This document shows, in pieces, positions 9,052 through 17,260 of a stretch of 46,986 nucleotides of DNA. The notes beneath the pieces were generated by a model. That model saw only the letters and a program-made list of their open reading frames with translations, was not told where the DNA came from and made no database searches. Source of the stretch: Candidatus Poribacteria bacterium. Lineage in GTDB: Bacteria; Poribacteria; WGA-4E; WGA-3G. The first letter of the stretch is position 1. Every line of letters starts with the position of its first letter. The position numbers were made by a program, and so were the translations under genes. Location of the stretch: NCBI GenBank assembly GCA_009845545.1, contig VXZK01000018.1:1-46986 (forward strand), given 5' to 3'.

Positions 9052-9104
9052 AGTCGTATAATATAATCCGCTGCCCAGACGCTACCTGATGAGGAGAGAT
9101 GGTG

Positions 9105-9421
9105 ATGAACAGCAGGAATCTAAAAGTGGTAGGTGCTGTGGTTCTCTCCTGCTTGGTATTGACGCGAACATTAAAGCCAACGCTAAACTGATTGTCGTTC
9201 TCACAAGGGTACGCCAAGAGATGCAGGGACTTACCGAAAAGATTCAACGCCTTAATGAAGAAAAAGCACCTTTACACCTATCAGAGGCAACCGTTCACAC
9301 GCTACTTACCACTATAACCGAGTTGTTAGAGAATAATAGTCAGGCATGGCATGCGCTTAGCGAAGCATGCATAGCATACCACGAATGCCAACGCGCCCGA
9401 ATTGGCGCAGGACGATGGTAA
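9105..9421 (+). pseudogene. Small coiled-coil protein gene, probably frameshifted
   Basis: The best ribosome site (GAGGAG, 9091-9096) sits eight bases before an ATG at 9105. From there the product is MNSRNLKVVGAVVLSCLVL..., a signal-peptide-like N-terminus, but this frame stops after 28 codons. The track ORF from 9089 is in another frame, starts upstream of the ribosome site, and carries the convincing coiled-coil body (RVRQEMQGLTEKIQRLNEE, then LLTTITELLENN). Together they suggest one exported small protein with a single frameshift near 9150-9190, either real or a sequencing error. It sits between BatA and a polytopic membrane protein and overlaps the latter's start by seven bases. Confidence 0.45.
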
Positions 9422-10551
9422 CTGTAAAGGAAGAAAATATAGGCAATCAAAGTAAGAAGAAAAATATGCTAAGTCTAACCGATACAGTACAAGCCAACAA
9501 CAGTAATACTTCTATACTTCAACCGATGGGGTTCAGCGAGATTCTGGATACAACCTTCAGTCTTTATCGGAAGCATTTTCGGCTGTTTTTAGGGATTATC
9601 AGCCTCCATTTTTGCGGACATTTAGTGGTATATTTATTATGGCTTTTTCTCCCAAATGTTCCTGTAAGAAACTTGGTAACAGAGTTCGTTGACATACCTT
9701 TTGGTTTAATCAGCATGGGCGGAATAATCGCCGCGACATCTACAATCTATTTAGGCAAGCATATCACAAGCCGCGATGCCTTGCAGCAAACCGGACACCG
9801 GTTCTGGCAGATGTTAGGGTCTCTCCTTCCATGGAGCTTAGTTTTTGTGATACCCCGCGCTGTTTCCATATTTCCTATATTTTATTATGCGGGGTATGCG
9901 GATGTTTGGGAGCCTGGGGCGGATATTAGGGAGTCTACGGAGTCTTCTATATTAATGTTAGAGTGGACTATTTTCATTAGGTTGGTTTCTGCGCCTTTCG
10001 CAATTGATCTCCCGATGAATTGGGAGAGCATCACTCAAAGTTTAATACCTTGGGTGACGAGACATGGATATATATGGATCGGCCTCATTCCTTTAGTGTT
10101 CGCGCCTTTCTCAATTTACTTTGCCGTGCGTTGGCTGTTCGCCCCCGCTGCGGTTCTAATTGAGAAACCTTTCATTCGCCCCGCTTTTGAAAGGAGCAGT
10201 GCACTCACTCGTGGTAGCTGGTGGCGGGTCTGGGGTCTATTAACTTCTTTCGGCGTGTTAAGTAGCACAATTCAGTATATCATCGCTGTTATGACTGGCT
10301 TCATCCTTACCTTAACAACAGGGACAGATGAAACAACGCTTATAGACATTCTTAAAAGGATAGTGATCCTTCGCTTTGATAGCATTAATCCGCTCTTTTC
10401 CCTGATTATGTGGTGGTTCAATGTCATCGTTGCCACTTTCATCTATCCAATTTGGGTCATCGGCATTACGCTGCTATACTTTGACCTGCGGATCCGAAAA
10501 GAAGGATTTGATATTGAAATACAGGCGAACACTACTGCTATGCCAACCTAA
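9415..10551 (+). CDS. Polytopic membrane protein (GDPD membrane-domain-like)
   Basis: The 378-residue product (start moved to the ATG at 9415, overlapping the upstream stop) begins with a polar tail. GFSEILDTTFSLYRKHFRLF then leads into about six membrane segments. This entry motif resembles the membrane domain found next to glycerophosphodiester phosphodiesterases and related DUFs often encoded near Bat or MoxR genes. FERSSALTRGSWWRVWGLL is another typical element of that group. No enzyme motif is visible. Its place inside the Bat run suggests a role in the same membrane assembly, but this is only context. Confidence 0.65.
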   Translation: MVTVKEENIGNQSKKKNMLSLTDTVQANNSNTSILQPMGFSEILDTTFSLYRKHFRLFLGIISLHFCGHLVVYLLWLFLPNVPVRNLVTEFVDIPFGLISMGGIIAATSTIYLGKHITSRDALQQTGHRFWQMLGSLLPWSLVFVIPRAVSIFPIFYYAGYADVWEPGADIRESTESSILMLEWTIFIRLVSAPFAIDLPMNWESITQSLIPWVTRHGYIWIGLIPLVFAPFSIYFAVRWLFAPAAVLIEKPFIRPAFERSSALTRGSWWRVWGLLTSFGVLSSTIQYIIAVMTGFILTLTTGTDETTLIDILKRIVILRFDSINPLFSLIMWWFNVIVATFIYPIWVIGITLLYFDLRIRKEGFDIEIQANTTAMPT

Positions 10552-10577
10552 ATATAGTAGCAGTCTCTGCAAACCGC

Positions 10578-10607
10578 TTGACACACAGCCGGACGGCATG
10601 ATACTAT
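10578..10607 (+). promoter_or_regulatory. Internal promoter before the double-VWA gene
   Basis: TTGACA (10578-10583), 18-base spacer and TACTAT (10602-10607), 34 bases before the start of the 860-residue gene. This would allow the last gene of the cluster to be expressed on its own. Confidence 0.6.
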
Positions 10608-10640
10608 AAATGGTGATAACAGTATTAGCGAGATAAAATT

Positions 10641-13223
10641 ATGGAAATTACACGACCTCTCTTACTTCTACTTCTACTACTCCTCCCGCTGCTTTATTAC
10701 GGTTTTCGGCGCAGTCTGGTAGATCTGTCGAGAACGCAGCGCGTGATTAGCCTAATTACTCGCATTATCATTGTCCTGCTGCTGATTCTGAGTGTTGCGG
10801 ATGTCCAGTACCTGAAAACCGATGACAAATTAGCGGTTATGTTTCTGGCAGACATCTCAGATAGCATCTCAGATGATGGATTGACAAAGGCGACAGATTA
10901 TCTCAACGAGGCACTGAAATTACAAGGCGGGAACCAAGAAGCCGGTCTTATCGCATTTACGGACAAGGCAGAAATAATTCAAGCATTATCGGAGAGTGAA
11001 GCTGAATCTGACGCGGAATTGGAACTTGCTGAAATCAAGAAATCGTGGCTGGATACAGATGAAGATGCGGGTGATACAACAAATATAGCGCAGGCGATTG
11101 AAACGGCTTGGGGCATGTTTCCAGCAAATGCGAACAAACGTATTGTTCTCATCACAGATGGGGTTGAAACACAAGGCGAGGCAATTCATACGGCACTTCG
11201 CGGAAAAGATTTTGGGATACAGATCGATACGGTCCCAATACATCCGAGCGATGAACCGGAAGTTATGGTTCAGCGGCTTGATATGCCAGCACAAGTCAAA
11301 CAGGGTGCCCCGTTCAATGTAGAAGTTATCATCCACAGCAACCATGAAGACGTAGCAGAGGTCCGCCTCTTCAAGAACAAATTTGAGGTAGCGAAACAGG
11401 AGGCTCGGCTTGAAGCGGGTGAAAACCGCGTGATCTTTACCGAGACTGCTGAGGAGAGCGGCACCCTCACCTACGATGCGATCTGCCGGACGACGAAAGA
11501 CACACGCTATGATAATAATCGTGCGCTTGGTATAGTGTCCGTTACTGGCAAACCGAAAGTCCTCCTCATTGACGAAAACGAGTCGCAAGCGCGTTATCTG
11601 ACAAGAGTCCTCGAAGATGCTAAGATCCGTGTGGATGTTCGCAACGGATTGGGTGTTCCGAATGAACTTGCTGACTTACAAAATTATGAACTCATTATTT
11701 TTAGTGATGTTTCTGCGAATCGTCTCACCGAAAAGCAGATGGATCTCATCCGCACTTATGTTCAGGACCTCGGCGGCGGTTTCATGATGCTCGGCGGCGA
11801 AAACAGTTTCGGACTTGGTGGCTACTACAAAACGCCAATCGAAGCGATTTTACCTGTTCGTACCGATACGGAAAAGAAAAAGGAGACACCGTCTCTGGCA
11901 ATTGTGCTGGTCATTGATAAATCAGGCAGTATGGGGGGTATCAAGATTGAGTTGGCAAAAGAGGCGGCGCGAGCATCGGTAGAGCTGCTCGGACAACTTG
12001 ATAAGATTGGGGTTATTGCTTTTGATGGGTCCCCGTTCTGGATTGCGGAGATGCACGATGCTTCTGATAAGCAGTACCTCTCAGACCAGATCGGTTCGAT
12101 TGTTGCGGGTGGTGGCACGAACCTCTATCCTGCGCTCGAACAAGCGTACTTTGCGCTGACAGAGACGACCGCTAAACTCAAGCATGTCATTGTTCTTAGT
12201 GACGGACACTCTACGCCGGGGGACTGGTACGGTATTGCAAATTCCATGCACAGTGAGAGTATCACAATCTCAACAGTTGGTATCGGCAGCGGTGCTGATA
12301 TGAACATGCTTGGTAATCTCGCGAATTGGGGTGGTGGTCGTGAATACTTTACCCAAGACCCGTATAACGTCCCTCAGATCTTCGCGAAAGAGACCGTCAC
12401 GGCATCTAAATCGGCAATCATTGATGAACCTTTTATACCACAACAGATCAAGCCGACCCAAGTCTTGAGCGGAATTGATTTGGAACTCGCGCCCTTCCTA
12501 CTCGGTTATGTTGCTACACAACCGCGTCCCACTGCCGAAACCTTCCTTGTCTCAGACCGGGGAGATCCGCTGCTTGCGAGTTGGCAATATGGGTTGGGCA
12601 AGTCTACCGCTTTCACCTCCGATGCGAAAGCACGCTGGGCTGCCGATTGGCTGGAATGGCCCGGATACGGTAAGTTCTGGGCGCAACTCGTTCGCGACAC
12701 GATGCGAAAAACGACGCTCAGCAATTTTCAAGCGGAAATTACGAAAGAAAAAGGCACTGCTTATCTTGGCATTGATGCGCTTGGGGAAACTGGGGAATTC
12801 CTGAACGAATTGGACAGCGACATCTCTCTCATCGGCCCCAATCTCAAAAAGCAGCAACTCGCTGTTACACAGAGCGCCCCAGGGCATTACGAACTCGATT
12901 TCCCGACAAAAGATGTGGGACCCTATTTCGTTAACATCATGCAAAAACAGGCAGGTGAAATCGTCAACACGCAAGTGACGGGAACCGTAGTCTCCTATCC
13001 TGAAGAATATGTTGTTCATAACGCAGATGAATCACTGTTGAGCCAACTCTCGACAACATCTGGCGGGAAATTCAACGCTTCCGTGGAGGACGCATTTCGC
13101 TCACCTGAAGACCCAGTGATGCTTCGGATTCATCTCTGGAGACCGTTTCTCATCACGGCACTCTGTCTGTTGCTCATAGATATTGCGTTGCGCCGAATCG
13201 ATCTCATACGTCCCCGAAATTGA
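10641..13223 (+). CDS. Large double-VWA membrane protein with GATase-like middle
   Basis: The 860-residue protein has two N-terminal helices (about 4-20 and 36-53). A first VWA domain follows with MIDAS DISDS at 71-75. Next are a beta-sandwich stretch (VKQGAPFNVEVIIHSNHED) and a GATase1-like region (KPKVLLIDENES, then GGGFMMLGGENSFGLGGYY). A second VWA domain has MIDAS DKSGS and GGTNLYPAL, and a C-terminal helix is the last feature (FLITALCLLLIDIAL). This is the known architecture of large BatB-like or YegL-like proteins that accompany MoxR clusters. The GATase-like part lacks an obvious catalytic Cys-His-Glu triad and is probably structural. Four MIDAS sites in three proteins of this cluster suggest metal-dependent assembly of a membrane complex. 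Confidence 0.88.
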   Translation: MEITRPLLLLLLLLLPLLYYGFRRSLVDLSRTQRVISLITRIIIVLLLILSVADVQYLKTDDKLAVMFLADISDSISDDGLTKATDYLNEALKLQGGNQEAGLIAFTDKAEIIQALSESEAESDAELELAEIKKSWLDTDEDAGDTTNIAQAIETAWGMFPANANKRIVLITDGVETQGEAIHTALRGKDFGIQIDTVPIHPSDEPEVMVQRLDMPAQVKQGAPFNVEVIIHSNHEDVAEVRLFKNKFEVAKQEARLEAGENRVIFTETAEESGTLTYDAICRTTKDTRYDNNRALGIVSVTGKPKVLLIDENESQARYLTRVLEDAKIRVDVRNGLGVPNELADLQNYELIIFSDVSANRLTEKQMDLIRTYVQDLGGGFMMLGGENSFGLGGYYKTPIEAILPVRTDTEKKKETPSLAIVLVIDKSGSMGGIKIELAKEAARASVELLGQLDKIGVIAFDGSPFWIAEMHDASDKQYLSDQIGSIVAGGGTNLYPALEQAYFALTETTAKLKHVIVLSDGHSTPGDWYGIANSMHSESITISTVGIGSGADMNMLGNLANWGGGREYFTQDPYNVPQIFAKETVTASKSAIIDEPFIPQQIKPTQVLSGIDLELAPFLLGYVATQPRPTAETFLVSDRGDPLLASWQYGLGKSTAFTSDAKARWAADWLEWPGYGKFWAQLVRDTMRKTTLSNFQAEITKEKGTAYLGIDALGETGEFLNELDSDISLIGPNLKKQQLAVTQSAPGHYELDFPTKDVGPYFVNIMQKQAGEIVNTQVTGTVVSYPEEYVVHNADESLLSQLSTTSGGKFNASVEDAFRSPEDPVMLRIHLWRPFLITALCLLLIDIALRRIDLIRPRN

Positions 13224-13231
13224 GGTTAAAC

Positions 13232-13252
13232 TAAACTATAGCAAAGTTTAGA
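13232..13252 (+). terminator. Weak hairpin after the double-VWA gene
   Basis: CTAAACT and AGTTTAG form a 7-bp stem about ten bases after the stop, followed by an AT-rich stretch (AATTATATTAAAA). It is a plausible end of the Bat cluster transcript but lacks a clear T run. Confidence 0.35.
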
Positions 13253-13273
13253 ATTATATTAAAATTAAGAAGA

Positions 13274-13316
13274 CACTCTCAAATACTTCCTAATGCCTTC
13301 ATGGTCCTTGAGAGTG
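13274..13316. repeat. 9-bp inverted repeat CACTCTCAA/TTGAGAGTG
   Basis: CACTCTCAA (13274-13282) and TTGAGAGTG (13308-13316) face each other across 25 bases and abut the next CTAC-foot hairpin. The function is unknown; it may be part of the same miniature element. Confidence 0.45.
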
Positions 13317-13318
13317 CT

Positions 13319-13340
13319 ACAAACTAAAAGTTTGTGCTAC
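13319..13340. repeat. CTAC-foot hairpin (ACAAACT type)
   Basis: ACAAACT-AAA-AGTTTGT followed by GCTAC. It is nearly identical to the hairpin at 22908. It overlaps the upstream extension of the next ORF, which argues against that extension being coding. Confidence 0.7.
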
Positions 13341-13376
13341 AATGAGGATTTGTTTAGACAGCAAATAGCATACACA

Positions 13377-14207
13377 ATGGCATTTCAATTTCAGGATTCA
13401 ATGGTAAACGAATACCTTTCGCAAGGTTATCTGATTCTTCGCGGGATTGTGCCACCGTTGTTGCTCACCGATTTACGCCGTGAGGCAGAGAAGGCGCGCG
13501 ATCTTGCACATAAACTCAACGGACCTCAGACACAACGCATCCAACCGTTATCGAATTACGGTGATGAATTAGACCTGAAACCTTTCTATGACTACACAGA
13601 ATTGCCGGAACTCCGCGACGCTATCGAAAAATTGCTCGGTGCTGACTACACGCATGGTCACGTTGACATCATGGGACTCCTCGTTGAGCCGCTTGAGTAT
13701 CCATGGCATATCGGTTGGCATCGAGACGGTGTTGTTGAGGTACCGCTTGAAGCACGCGATGAAACTGTCAATGCCAAGTTAGCGGAAGTCTGGTACGACC
13801 TGCGGCACTTCAATCAGGTCAACTGTGCGATTTACGCGGATTCTTGTACATGGTTCGTCCCCGGCAGTCATCTACGGCAGTGGGACATGCCGGGTGAAGA
13901 GCAATCCACAAAGGATCCAAAACTGCGAAAACCTGCTGAAGGGCAGTCTAATGCTGAAGCAGAACGGTACTGCTTAGAACATTGTAGGCAGTTCCCCGGA
14001 GCAGTGCAGGTGCATCTGGGACCGGGAGATTTTATGGTTTATCGGAATCTCGCATGGCACACCGGGAACTACATTACCTATCAACCGCGCGCAACCATCC
14101 ACGATGTTGTCCGGTATGAAGGCGGGAAAGACTGGACTGATTGGCAACAGACGAAACTGGATGCTGTTAAACGGATGAAGGAAAAACATCCGGAAGCACA
14201 GCGTTAA
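13377..14207 (+). CDS. Phytanoyl-CoA dioxygenase (PhyH) family protein
   Basis: A 276-residue Fe(II)/2-oxoglutarate oxygenase of the PhyH family. The facial triad is visible as HRD in GWHRDGVVEVP (about 115-117) and a distal histidine in NLAWHTGNYITYQPRATIHD, with the downstream arginine that would hold 2-oxoglutarate. The N-terminal helix VNEYLSQGYLILRGIVPP is typical. I start at 13377 (MAFQF...) because the longer track ORF begins inside repeat DNA; no good ribosome site is seen for either. The substrate is unknown: PhyH relatives hydroxylate lipids, amino acids and secondary metabolites. A second family member lies at 26928. Confidence 0.88.
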   Translation: MAFQFQDSMVNEYLSQGYLILRGIVPPLLLTDLRREAEKARDLAHKLNGPQTQRIQPLSNYGDELDLKPFYDYTELPELRDAIEKLLGADYTHGHVDIMGLLVEPLEYPWHIGWHRDGVVEVPLEARDETVNAKLAEVWYDLRHFNQVNCAIYADSCTWFVPGSHLRQWDMPGEEQSTKDPKLRKPAEGQSNAEAERYCLEHCRQFPGAVQVHLGPGDFMVYRNLAWHTGNYITYQPRATIHDVVRYEGGKDWTDWQQTKLDAVKRMKEKHPEAQR

Positions 14208-14351
14208 TTCAATTGTGTATGAGCTGCCATTCATCTGAAACCGCTGGTGTCCGAAACCCACCTAAAGCCGCGATTCGATATTTTCTGAATTTAATTCCAC
14301 AACACGGATTGAATCTTCTCAGAATATCCGAACTACAGGAGGATTCATGAC

Positions 14352-15224
14352 ATGGATACAAAACAGACCCAAACAAATGAAATTCTAAAACACCCGTTCC
14401 CACAACAGCGACCGGACGTGAAGATTGTCGAAAGCGATGATCGTATCACCGAAGTTGACTGTCCGGAACTGCAATGGTGGTTCACTATCCCTCAAATGGG
14501 CGAGCACCATTTTTCGGCATCGTACGATGCCCTGACGTTGGAACTCGCCGAAGTGAAAGAAATTATCGCTACAGCACCTGCTACAGTGCAAGATATTGAT
14601 TGTGTTGAACTTCGGGTAAAAGAGTGGGCAGTTCGAGAGGATTGGCCAACCGGACCTGAATTGATGTACGCCGCCTTAGAGAAACACTGCGCAAGGTGGG
14701 TTGCTATCTCCATGACATTAGAAGATGGCAGAAAGATTTTCGATGCAGTAGGCACAGATTTCTTTGAAGACCAATGGGGTGGCGCGATGACCCGCAGACA
14801 CATCGTTGACAATGGACGTTATCAACGCCAATCCGATGGCTCCTATAGACTTACCGATGCCCAAGGACTGGGAGCAGGCACCTATGACGTAACGATCGGC
14901 GAAAACACCTTCCACTGTCTTCGCGTCTTGGATCCCGACATTGATGAGCCGAACGGCGGCGAACTCAACGAGGTCTATATCGAAAGCGAGGGACGGACCG
15001 TTTTACACAGAAGTTACGATGGTAGGTCCTTCAGGGGCAGCGATTTAGTCAGCAAGTTCCCGGACAACCGGCGTATCATCATCAATGATGTCGTCTATGT
15101 GCACCACGATTGCAGCGGCAGGGCAAACGATGATATTATGTTGACTGGGCTCGGTATGAACGGAAAGGAGAGGGAGGATGTCGGGCAAGACGGGAGCCTC
15201 CCTCATAAGTTCGGCAATACTTAA
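14352..15224 (+). CDS. Conserved hypothetical protein, possible transcript partner of PhyH
   Basis: The 290-residue product has no signal peptide or membrane segment. AGGAGG (14337-14342) is nine bases from the chosen ATG; an alternative ATG at 14347 gives only a short peptide. The body is rich in beta-strand-like text (YDVTIGENTFHCLRVLD, TVLHRSYDGRSFRG) and could form a small beta domain such as a lipocalin-like or DUF fold, but I recognise no named family. It follows the PhyH gene by 144 bases on the same strand. The C-terminal tail (DGSLPHKFGNT) looks repeat-derived. Confidence 0.6.
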   Translation: MDTKQTQTNEILKHPFPQQRPDVKIVESDDRITEVDCPELQWWFTIPQMGEHHFSASYDALTLELAEVKEIIATAPATVQDIDCVELRVKEWAVREDWPTGPELMYAALEKHCARWVAISMTLEDGRKIFDAVGTDFFEDQWGGAMTRRHIVDNGRYQRQSDGSYRLTDAQGLGAGTYDVTIGENTFHCLRVLDPDIDEPNGGELNEVYIESEGRTVLHRSYDGRSFRGSDLVSKFPDNRRIIINDVVYVHHDCSGRANDDIMLTGLGMNGKEREDVGQDGSLPHKFGNT

Positions 15225-15242
15225 CAGCGAAATTGTGTCACT

Positions 15243-15277
15243 CAAGTGGCAGTACCTAAAACGCAAGTTGCCACTTG
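15243..15277. terminator. 9-bp inverted repeat CAAGTGGCA/TGCCACTTG
   Basis: CAAGTGGCA (15243-15251) and TGCCACTTG (15269-15277) are followed by TTTAG. It lies just after the hypothetical gene and could act as a weak terminator. Confidence 0.4.
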
Positions 15278-15282
15278 TTTAG

Positions 15283-15305
15283 AGACATAGCACCCCTACG
15301 GGGTG
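15283..15305. repeat. CCCTACGGG hairpin, copy 2
   Basis: AGACATAGCACCCCTACGGG plus GTG. The stem CACCCC-TAC-GGGGTG is identical to copy 3, 50 bases on. Confidence 0.7.
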
Positions 15306-15332
15306 CGGTCGCTTGAATATACCGTTTTCTAT

Positions 15333-15355
15333 AGACATAGCACCCCTACGGGGTG
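15333..15355. repeat. CCCTACGGG hairpin, copy 3
   Basis: An exact 23-base direct repeat of 15283-15305. A degraded CTAC-foot piece (AACTGTGCTACAAT) follows at about 15368-15382. Confidence 0.7.
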
Positions 15356-15857
15356 AAGAAAGTGTCCGAAAAACTGTGCTACAATACGCAGAAATACCCA
15401 AGCAAAAACCCCAAAATCCGTTGGTAGCAACTTGGGTTAATATTGGAAGATAGTGTCTAAAACGCATCAGTTATTCTCCTCAAGCGAGATGTGGAACATG
15501 CCTTGATCGCGGGTTCCAACGTAAAGTCGATCGTTGCTGGTAACGAAGGAGTGAATTTCGCTGGGGACCTCTGAGGAAAGCGGTTTCCATTTGTTGTGAG
15601 CATCTAAGCGGTAGGCACCGCTATCGCCGACACGGTAGATTGTAGTGCTGTCTGCAGTGAATCTGTTTATGACGGTGGGTATTGCGGTTTCATTGCTGAT
15701 GATCCGCCAGTGTTCTCCAGTTTGTGAGATCAAAACCCCTTTGTCGGTTGCGATACAAATCGTTGAACCTGCGAAGGTAATCTCCTTGAAATACACAATG
15801 GAGATCGGCAGCGTTGACGTGATGTCTTTCCAACTGTCTCCGCCATCAACGGATTGA

Positions 15858-16019
15858 AACAATTGAGCATTCGGCTTATTGGCGTAGCAGGTTTTAGCAT
15901 CACGGGGTTTAAACACTTTTCCATTTGGCTTACTGGCGTATAAAGCCTTACCCTTAAAGAAGTGAAGCAATTTTCCATTCGACTTACCGGCGTAAACGGT
16001 TTTACCTGAAACAGCCAAA
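15858..16019 (-). repeat. Three tandem 54-bp (18-residue) units in the BNR gene
   Basis: CATTCGGCTTATTGGCG-like text recurs at 15868, 15922 and 15976, exactly 54 bases apart. In protein the units read GKTVYAGKSNGKL, GKALYASKPNGKV and AKTCYANKPNAQL. Related genes should show one such unit, so this is a local expansion. Confidence 0.75.
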
Positions 16020-16265
16020 GCAGATCCCGAATCAATACCGACTAATCCTGTGTCTATCCATTCGGGATTGCCGAGTTTCCATTTGAAAAGCCGCCCCCCG
16101 TATTTAGCGTAAAATGTCCCGTCACCGACAGCAAAGTCTCCAATTTCCGTGCGTTTTTTTCTATATAGACGCAACGCATGTGATGCGGAAGGGTCATCAT
16201 TTTTAAAAGCGGGAACACCGTGTATTGGGATAAGTTCATTACCTGCAGTGGATGTGTGAATTGAC

Positions 16266-16706
16266 AAACACGGTAAAAATGCGGTATAATTAGAGTATCC
16301 ATTAGTGGGAGCCAATGCTATCTTTACGAACCTTCGTGGAGTGGCTCCCCGTCCAAATAGCATAGAGGATTTTAGTGGTTTAGTGGAAACTCCGATTTAG
16401 ATACAGATATACCTAAAATGGTGTATATCACCTAAACACAGATTAAAGCACTTTACGCTTTCGCGACACATGTCAATTGGGCAGTCGCGTATCAGGGAAT
16501 TCCACAACTAAAAACTTTCCCTGTAGTTGGGTCTGTGGTGCGCCCCGCGGTTGCTTGCATCAACCGCGTCCCTTCGGTTAACAGGTCACCCTCAGGGGAC
16601 TTATGCCGTTGGAGTTCCTATAAGGAACAAAACGCTGCCAGTATGCCTTGTGGGAGGCTGGTCTTCCAAAAGAAGCCCACGCATTTATGCGTCGGGAGTG
16701 CATCAC
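16266..16706 (+). mobile_element. Non-autonomous IS200/IS605-like element (PATE) inserted in BNR gene
   Basis: The element interrupts the BNR frame between KPSI and LSIHTS. Its left flank is TTGAC (16261-16265), close to the TTGAT target motif of some TnpB-bearing IS605 elements. Its right end is a hairpin (CCCACGCAT-TT-ATGCGT-c-GGG, 16676-16696) followed by AGTGCATCAC, the usual shape of an IS200/IS605 right end. No TnpA or TnpB frame remains. No target duplication is needed, which also fits this family. Inside are two possible pseudoknots (16307-16363 and 16494-16529). Exact ends are uncertain by one or two bases; an in-frame rejoin of the BNR gene needs one base more than the simplest cut. 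Confidence 0.6.
16494..16706 (+). ncRNA. Candidate omega-RNA-like or HEARO-like structured RNA
   Basis: Ordered helices lead up to the element's right end. A pseudoknot-capable pair comes first (AGGGAA/TTCCCT crossed with CAACTA/TAGTTG), then CGCGGTTG/CAACCGCG (16546-16568), GTCaCCC/GGGgAC (about 16584-16600), GTTCCT/AGGAAC (16614-16628) and the terminal hairpin. TnpB omega-RNAs end at the element's right boundary, with the guide read from the adjoining flank (here AAATACTCGG...). This is inference from shape only; I see no conserved omega-RNA primary sequence I can name. Confidence 0.35.
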
Positions 16707-17147
16707 AAATACTCGGTTTGCCCTCCTGAACCGAAATGACATAGAGGAGATTATCGGCAATTGTTAACCTTATGTTATTATAAAAATCGGTATCTAATTC
16801 GGGTGTGTGCTTCTGAGCATTGAAGCGAACACTTTCCCAAGTTTCACCGCCATCACTTGACTGGACAAGGTCTCCCCCAATCTGCTGAGTGGAAAACCTT
16901 TTTTTTTGTGTTTCAGGGGTCGATTTTGGGAACAATCCAGTGGATTCCGAGACGATGATATCAGGTCCCGTTCCAACATAGAGGTGGTTTCTGTCGACGG
17001 TCAAAGCGTAAACAGCACCGGATGCGTCGGTGAGCAATCGTTGCCAGTTCCTTGAACTGAAGCGATAGAGCCCTTGGTTTGTGCCAGCGAATAGGGTGTC
17101 TCCTATTGCAGTGCCTGTATAAATCCGTTTCCCTGCTAATCCGTTTA

Positions 17148-17260
17148 TAGTAAAGCACGAAAATAAGTTGACACTCCACGATAACGTTACCCACTCGTAG
17201 GGGCTGGGTTACCCAGCCCCTACGGTCAACCGCGCGTCTAAATAATTATGGGCTTTACTA
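17148..17260. mobile_element. 113-bp MITE with TA target duplication and central GTAG palindrome
   Basis: TAGTAAAGC and GCTTTACTA are perfect terminal inverted repeats; including the TA and flanking bases the match extends to TTTATAGTAAAGC. TA lies on both sides (17146-17147 and 17261-17262), as expected for IS630/Tc1-mariner movement. The centre holds the perfect 27-base palindrome GTAGGGGCTGGGT-T-ACCCAGCCCCTAC (17197-17223). Deleting the element and one TA restores the BNR frame (PLNGLAGKR). There is no coding capacity. Confidence 0.85.

Noticed and set aside
9089-9104. Track start of the small coiled-coil ORF
   Set aside because: It lies upstream of the ribosome site; the ATG at 9105 is better placed although its frame is short.
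13293-13376. Upstream extension of the first PhyH gene
   Set aside because: It is coded by a CTAC-foot hairpin and its flank; the family homology starts at MAFQFQDS.
15283-15355. Two-repeat CRISPR candidate
   Set aside because: Only two copies of a 23-base palindrome 50 bases apart; it belongs to the dispersed CCCTACGGG hairpins.
16527-16739. ORFs in the 441-bp element
   Set aside because: They cover the structured right end and have no similarity to TnpB or TnpA that I can see.
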